Source of the DNA: Alphaproteobacteria bacterium
GTDB taxonomy: Bacteria; Pseudomonadota; Alphaproteobacteria; CAAHEQ01; UBA3637
Length of the DNA stretch: 15,134 nucleotides
Assembly: GCA_900772625.1 (NCBI GenBank)
Contig: CAAHEQ010000075.1
Location: 1-15,134 of the forward strand
Direction: 5' to 3'
In this document: in pieces, positions 14,000 through 15,134 of the stretch
Layout of the letters: each line of letters begins with the position of its first letter
How positions within the stretch are numbered: the stretch's first letter is position 1
Program-made: the position numbers and the translations under genes
The notes under the pieces: generated by a model
Database searches by the model: none
The model's input: only the letters and a program-made list of their open reading frames with translations
What the model was told of the DNA's origin: nothing

Positions 14000-14815
14000 A
14001 TGACAAAATTGATGGAAAACAAAAAAGGTTTAATTATGGGGCTTGCAAACGATCATTCGATCGCGTGGGGAATTGCTAAAGCGCTGGCAGAACAAGGCGC
14101 TGAGCTTGCCTTTACGTATCAAGGCGAGGCGCTCAAACGCCGTGTCGAGCCTTTGGCGCAGTCGCTGGGCGGTTCGTTGGTGCTGCCGTGCGATGTGACA
14201 GATGATGATTGTATGAACGTGTTGTTTTCGTGCTTAAAGGAAGAGTGGGGCTCGATTGACTTTGTTGTGCACGCAATTGCTTTTTCGGATAAGGAAGAGC
14301 TCAAGGGGCGCTATGTCGATACAAGTGCCGCAAACTTTGACAAGACAATGCGCATTTCGGCATACTCGTTTACCGATGTGTGCAAGCGCGCAAGCGAGCT
14401 GATGCCAAATGGCGGTTCGTGTTTGACTTTGTCGTATTTGGGCGCTGAACGATATATTCCAAATTATAACGTGATGGGCGTAGCAAAAGCGGCGCTGGAA
14501 GCTTCTGTGCACTTCTTGGCATTTGATTTAGGGGCGCAAAATATCCGCGTGAATGCGATTTCGGCAGGGCCGTTGCGCACGCTGGCTGCGGCAGGGATTG
14601 GCGATTTTAGAAGTATGCTTGAGTGGAATCGTTTAAATTCGGCACTGCAGCGCAACGTGACAATCGAAGACATTGGACAAGCCGCTCTTTACTTGCTTTC
14701 GGATATGTCGCAAAATGTGACGGGCGAGATTTTGCACGTTGACGCGGGCTATAATAAGCAAGGCATGATCAATATGCAAAACAGCCAAGAGTTGGCACAA
14801 ATGCTGAGTAAATAA
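14000..14815 (+). CDS. fabI: Enoyl-[acyl-carrier-protein] reductase (NADH)
   Basis: Cytoplasmic enzyme (271 residues) that reduces the trans-2-enoyl-ACP double bond in the last step of each fatty-acid elongation cycle; it is the target of triclosan in other bacteria. It is a short-chain-dehydrogenase-fold protein with the FabI-type nucleotide motif GLANDHSIAWGIA (14-26). The active-site residues Tyr146, Tyr156 and Lys163 (LSYLGAERYIPNYNVMGVAK) fall at the same numbers as in E. coli FabI. The substrate-loop sequence SAGPLRTLAAAGI (188-200) is characteristic. AAAGGA lies seven bases upstream of the ATG at 14000; a second ATG at 14012 would remove only four residues. No clear terminator follows. 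FabI supplies the acyl-ACP that cell-envelope genes in this window use or recycle. Confidence 0.96.
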   Translation: MTKLMENKKGLIMGLANDHSIAWGIAKALAEQGAELAFTYQGEALKRRVEPLAQSLGGSLVLPCDVTDDDCMNVLFSCLKEEWGSIDFVVHAIAFSDKEELKGRYVDTSAANFDKTMRISAYSFTDVCKRASELMPNGGSCLTLSYLGAERYIPNYNVMGVAKAALEASVHFLAFDLGAQNIRVNAISAGPLRTLAAAGIGDFRSMLEWNRLNSALQRNVTIEDIGQAALYLLSDMSQNVTGEILHVDAGYNKQGMINMQNSQELAQMLSK

Positions 14816-14844
14816 AAAACTTACTCGGAATTATATAATAGTTC

Positions 14845-14873
14845 TTGCAATTAGCAACTTTTTATGGTATGGT
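14845..14873 (+). promoter_or_regulatory. Possible promoter of the glycosyltransferase gene
   Basis: TTGCAA (14845-14850) and TATGGT (14868-14873) are spaced by 17 bases, with AAAGGAG (14883-14889) following. TATGGT matches only four of six consensus positions. No hairpin terminator separates fabI from this gene, so read-through from fabI is also possible. Confidence 0.35.
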
Positions 14874-14896
14874 CTATGTACTAAAGGAGATTCTTT

Positions 14897-15134
14897 ATGG
14901 GCGTTAAACGCAAAATAGAGCGTATAATCGGTGCTTTCAAAGGTGAAAAGATTTTAGGCGTTTCTCATTATGGCTGGTACGGCAGTGACTGGCTGGCTCG
15001 GTTTGCACTGGCGTGGTGCGATAAGCAAAAAGTCAAGCAAAAGCTTGGATTTTACTCGGTTTTCCAGCCACACTGGGCGCTGAGGCTCCACAAAAATCAA
15101 AAGAAAGTCTTCTTTACGGGCGAAAATGTCCATA
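14897..15134 (+). CDS. Probable family-10 glycosyltransferase (alpha-fucosyltransferase), 5' part
   Basis: The window ends inside this gene; 79 codons are visible. AAGGAG (14884-14889) is seven bases before the ATG. The N-terminus is basic (MGVKRKIERI). A Trp/Tyr-rich segment (HYGWYGSDWLARFALAW, about 24-40) leads to QPHWALRL and the strand KKVFFTGENV (69-78). 'FFTGENV' closely resembles the first strand of bacterial GT10 alpha-1,3/1,4-fucosyltransferases, which use GDP-fucose to decorate lipopolysaccharide O-chains or capsules. There is no signal peptide, as expected for a cytoplasmic transferase. The catalytic domain lies beyond the window, so the family call rests on one motif and general style. 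Confidence 0.6.
   Translation, partial: MGVKRKIERIIGAFKGEKILGVSHYGWYGSDWLARFALAWCDKQKVKQKLGFYSVFQPHWALRLHKNQKKVFFTGENVH

Noticed and set aside
13887..14006. N-terminal extension of the U32 gene to position 14006
   Set aside because: It would overlap the start of fabI, contains the U32 promoter and ribosome binding site, and adds 40 residues unlike the family, which normally begins at the LLAPAG segment.
1..15134. CRISPR arrays, tRNA or rRNA genes, insertion sequences and defence systems
   Set aside because: I looked for regular spaced repeats, tRNA-like cloverleaf sequences, transposase frames with terminal repeats and known defence motifs, and found none.

Overview
The window looks like chromosomal housekeeping DNA from a Gram-negative alphaproteobacterium, probably an uncultured host- or gut-associated lineage. 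The evidence is a metal-type KDO-8-phosphate synthase (Gram-negative lipopolysaccharide), the tpiA-secG-kdsA order familiar from alphaproteobacteria, an LplT-PlsC-Aas three-part fusion, a type IV pilin with a 'GRSIVEML' N-terminus, moderate GC with AT-rich intergenic regions, and regular AGGA-type ribosome binding sites. The lineage is inferred from gene content and protein style; no database was searched.

Layout. Positions 1-630 hold no convincing full gene but contain a diverged repeat family (two clear copies, one weak), one carried in a possible 32-codon ORF. At 647-1033 is a small secreted, cysteine-rich, C-type-lectin-like protein. At 1227-4646 (minus) is a 1139-residue acyl-ACP synthetase/lysophospholipid acyltransferase fused to a lysophospholipid flippase, ending in a terminator at about 1060-1109. 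A divergent AT-rich promoter region with three A-tract direct repeats separates it from a rightward block: tpiA, secG, kdsA and a prepilin-peptidase-like protein. Next come a rodZ-like gene with its own promoter, prfA and prmC (8-bp overlap), an unrecognised 138-140-residue protein behind a perfect sigma70-type promoter, and a type IV pilin-like gene. A U32 peptidase-family gene (minus, 11613-13886) converges on the pilin gene with a 3-bp gap. fabI diverges from it at 14000, and the window ends inside a probable family-10 glycosyltransferase (fucosyltransferase) gene.

Functional links. Several genes serve the cell envelope: fatty-acid synthesis (FabI), phospholipid repair (Aas fusion), the KDO sugar of lipopolysaccharide (KdsA), secretion (SecG), cell shape (RodZ-like), a possible fucosyltransferase, and a pilin/prepilin-peptidase pair. 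PrfA and PrmC form an enzyme-substrate pair: PrmC methylates the GGQ glutamine of the release factor. I found no CRISPR array, tRNA, rRNA, insertion sequence or recognisable defence system. The most unusual items are the repeat family at the left end, the altered acyltransferase motif in the Aas fusion, the prepilin peptidase without zinc-cysteines, and the strongly promoted unknown gene at 10541-10963.
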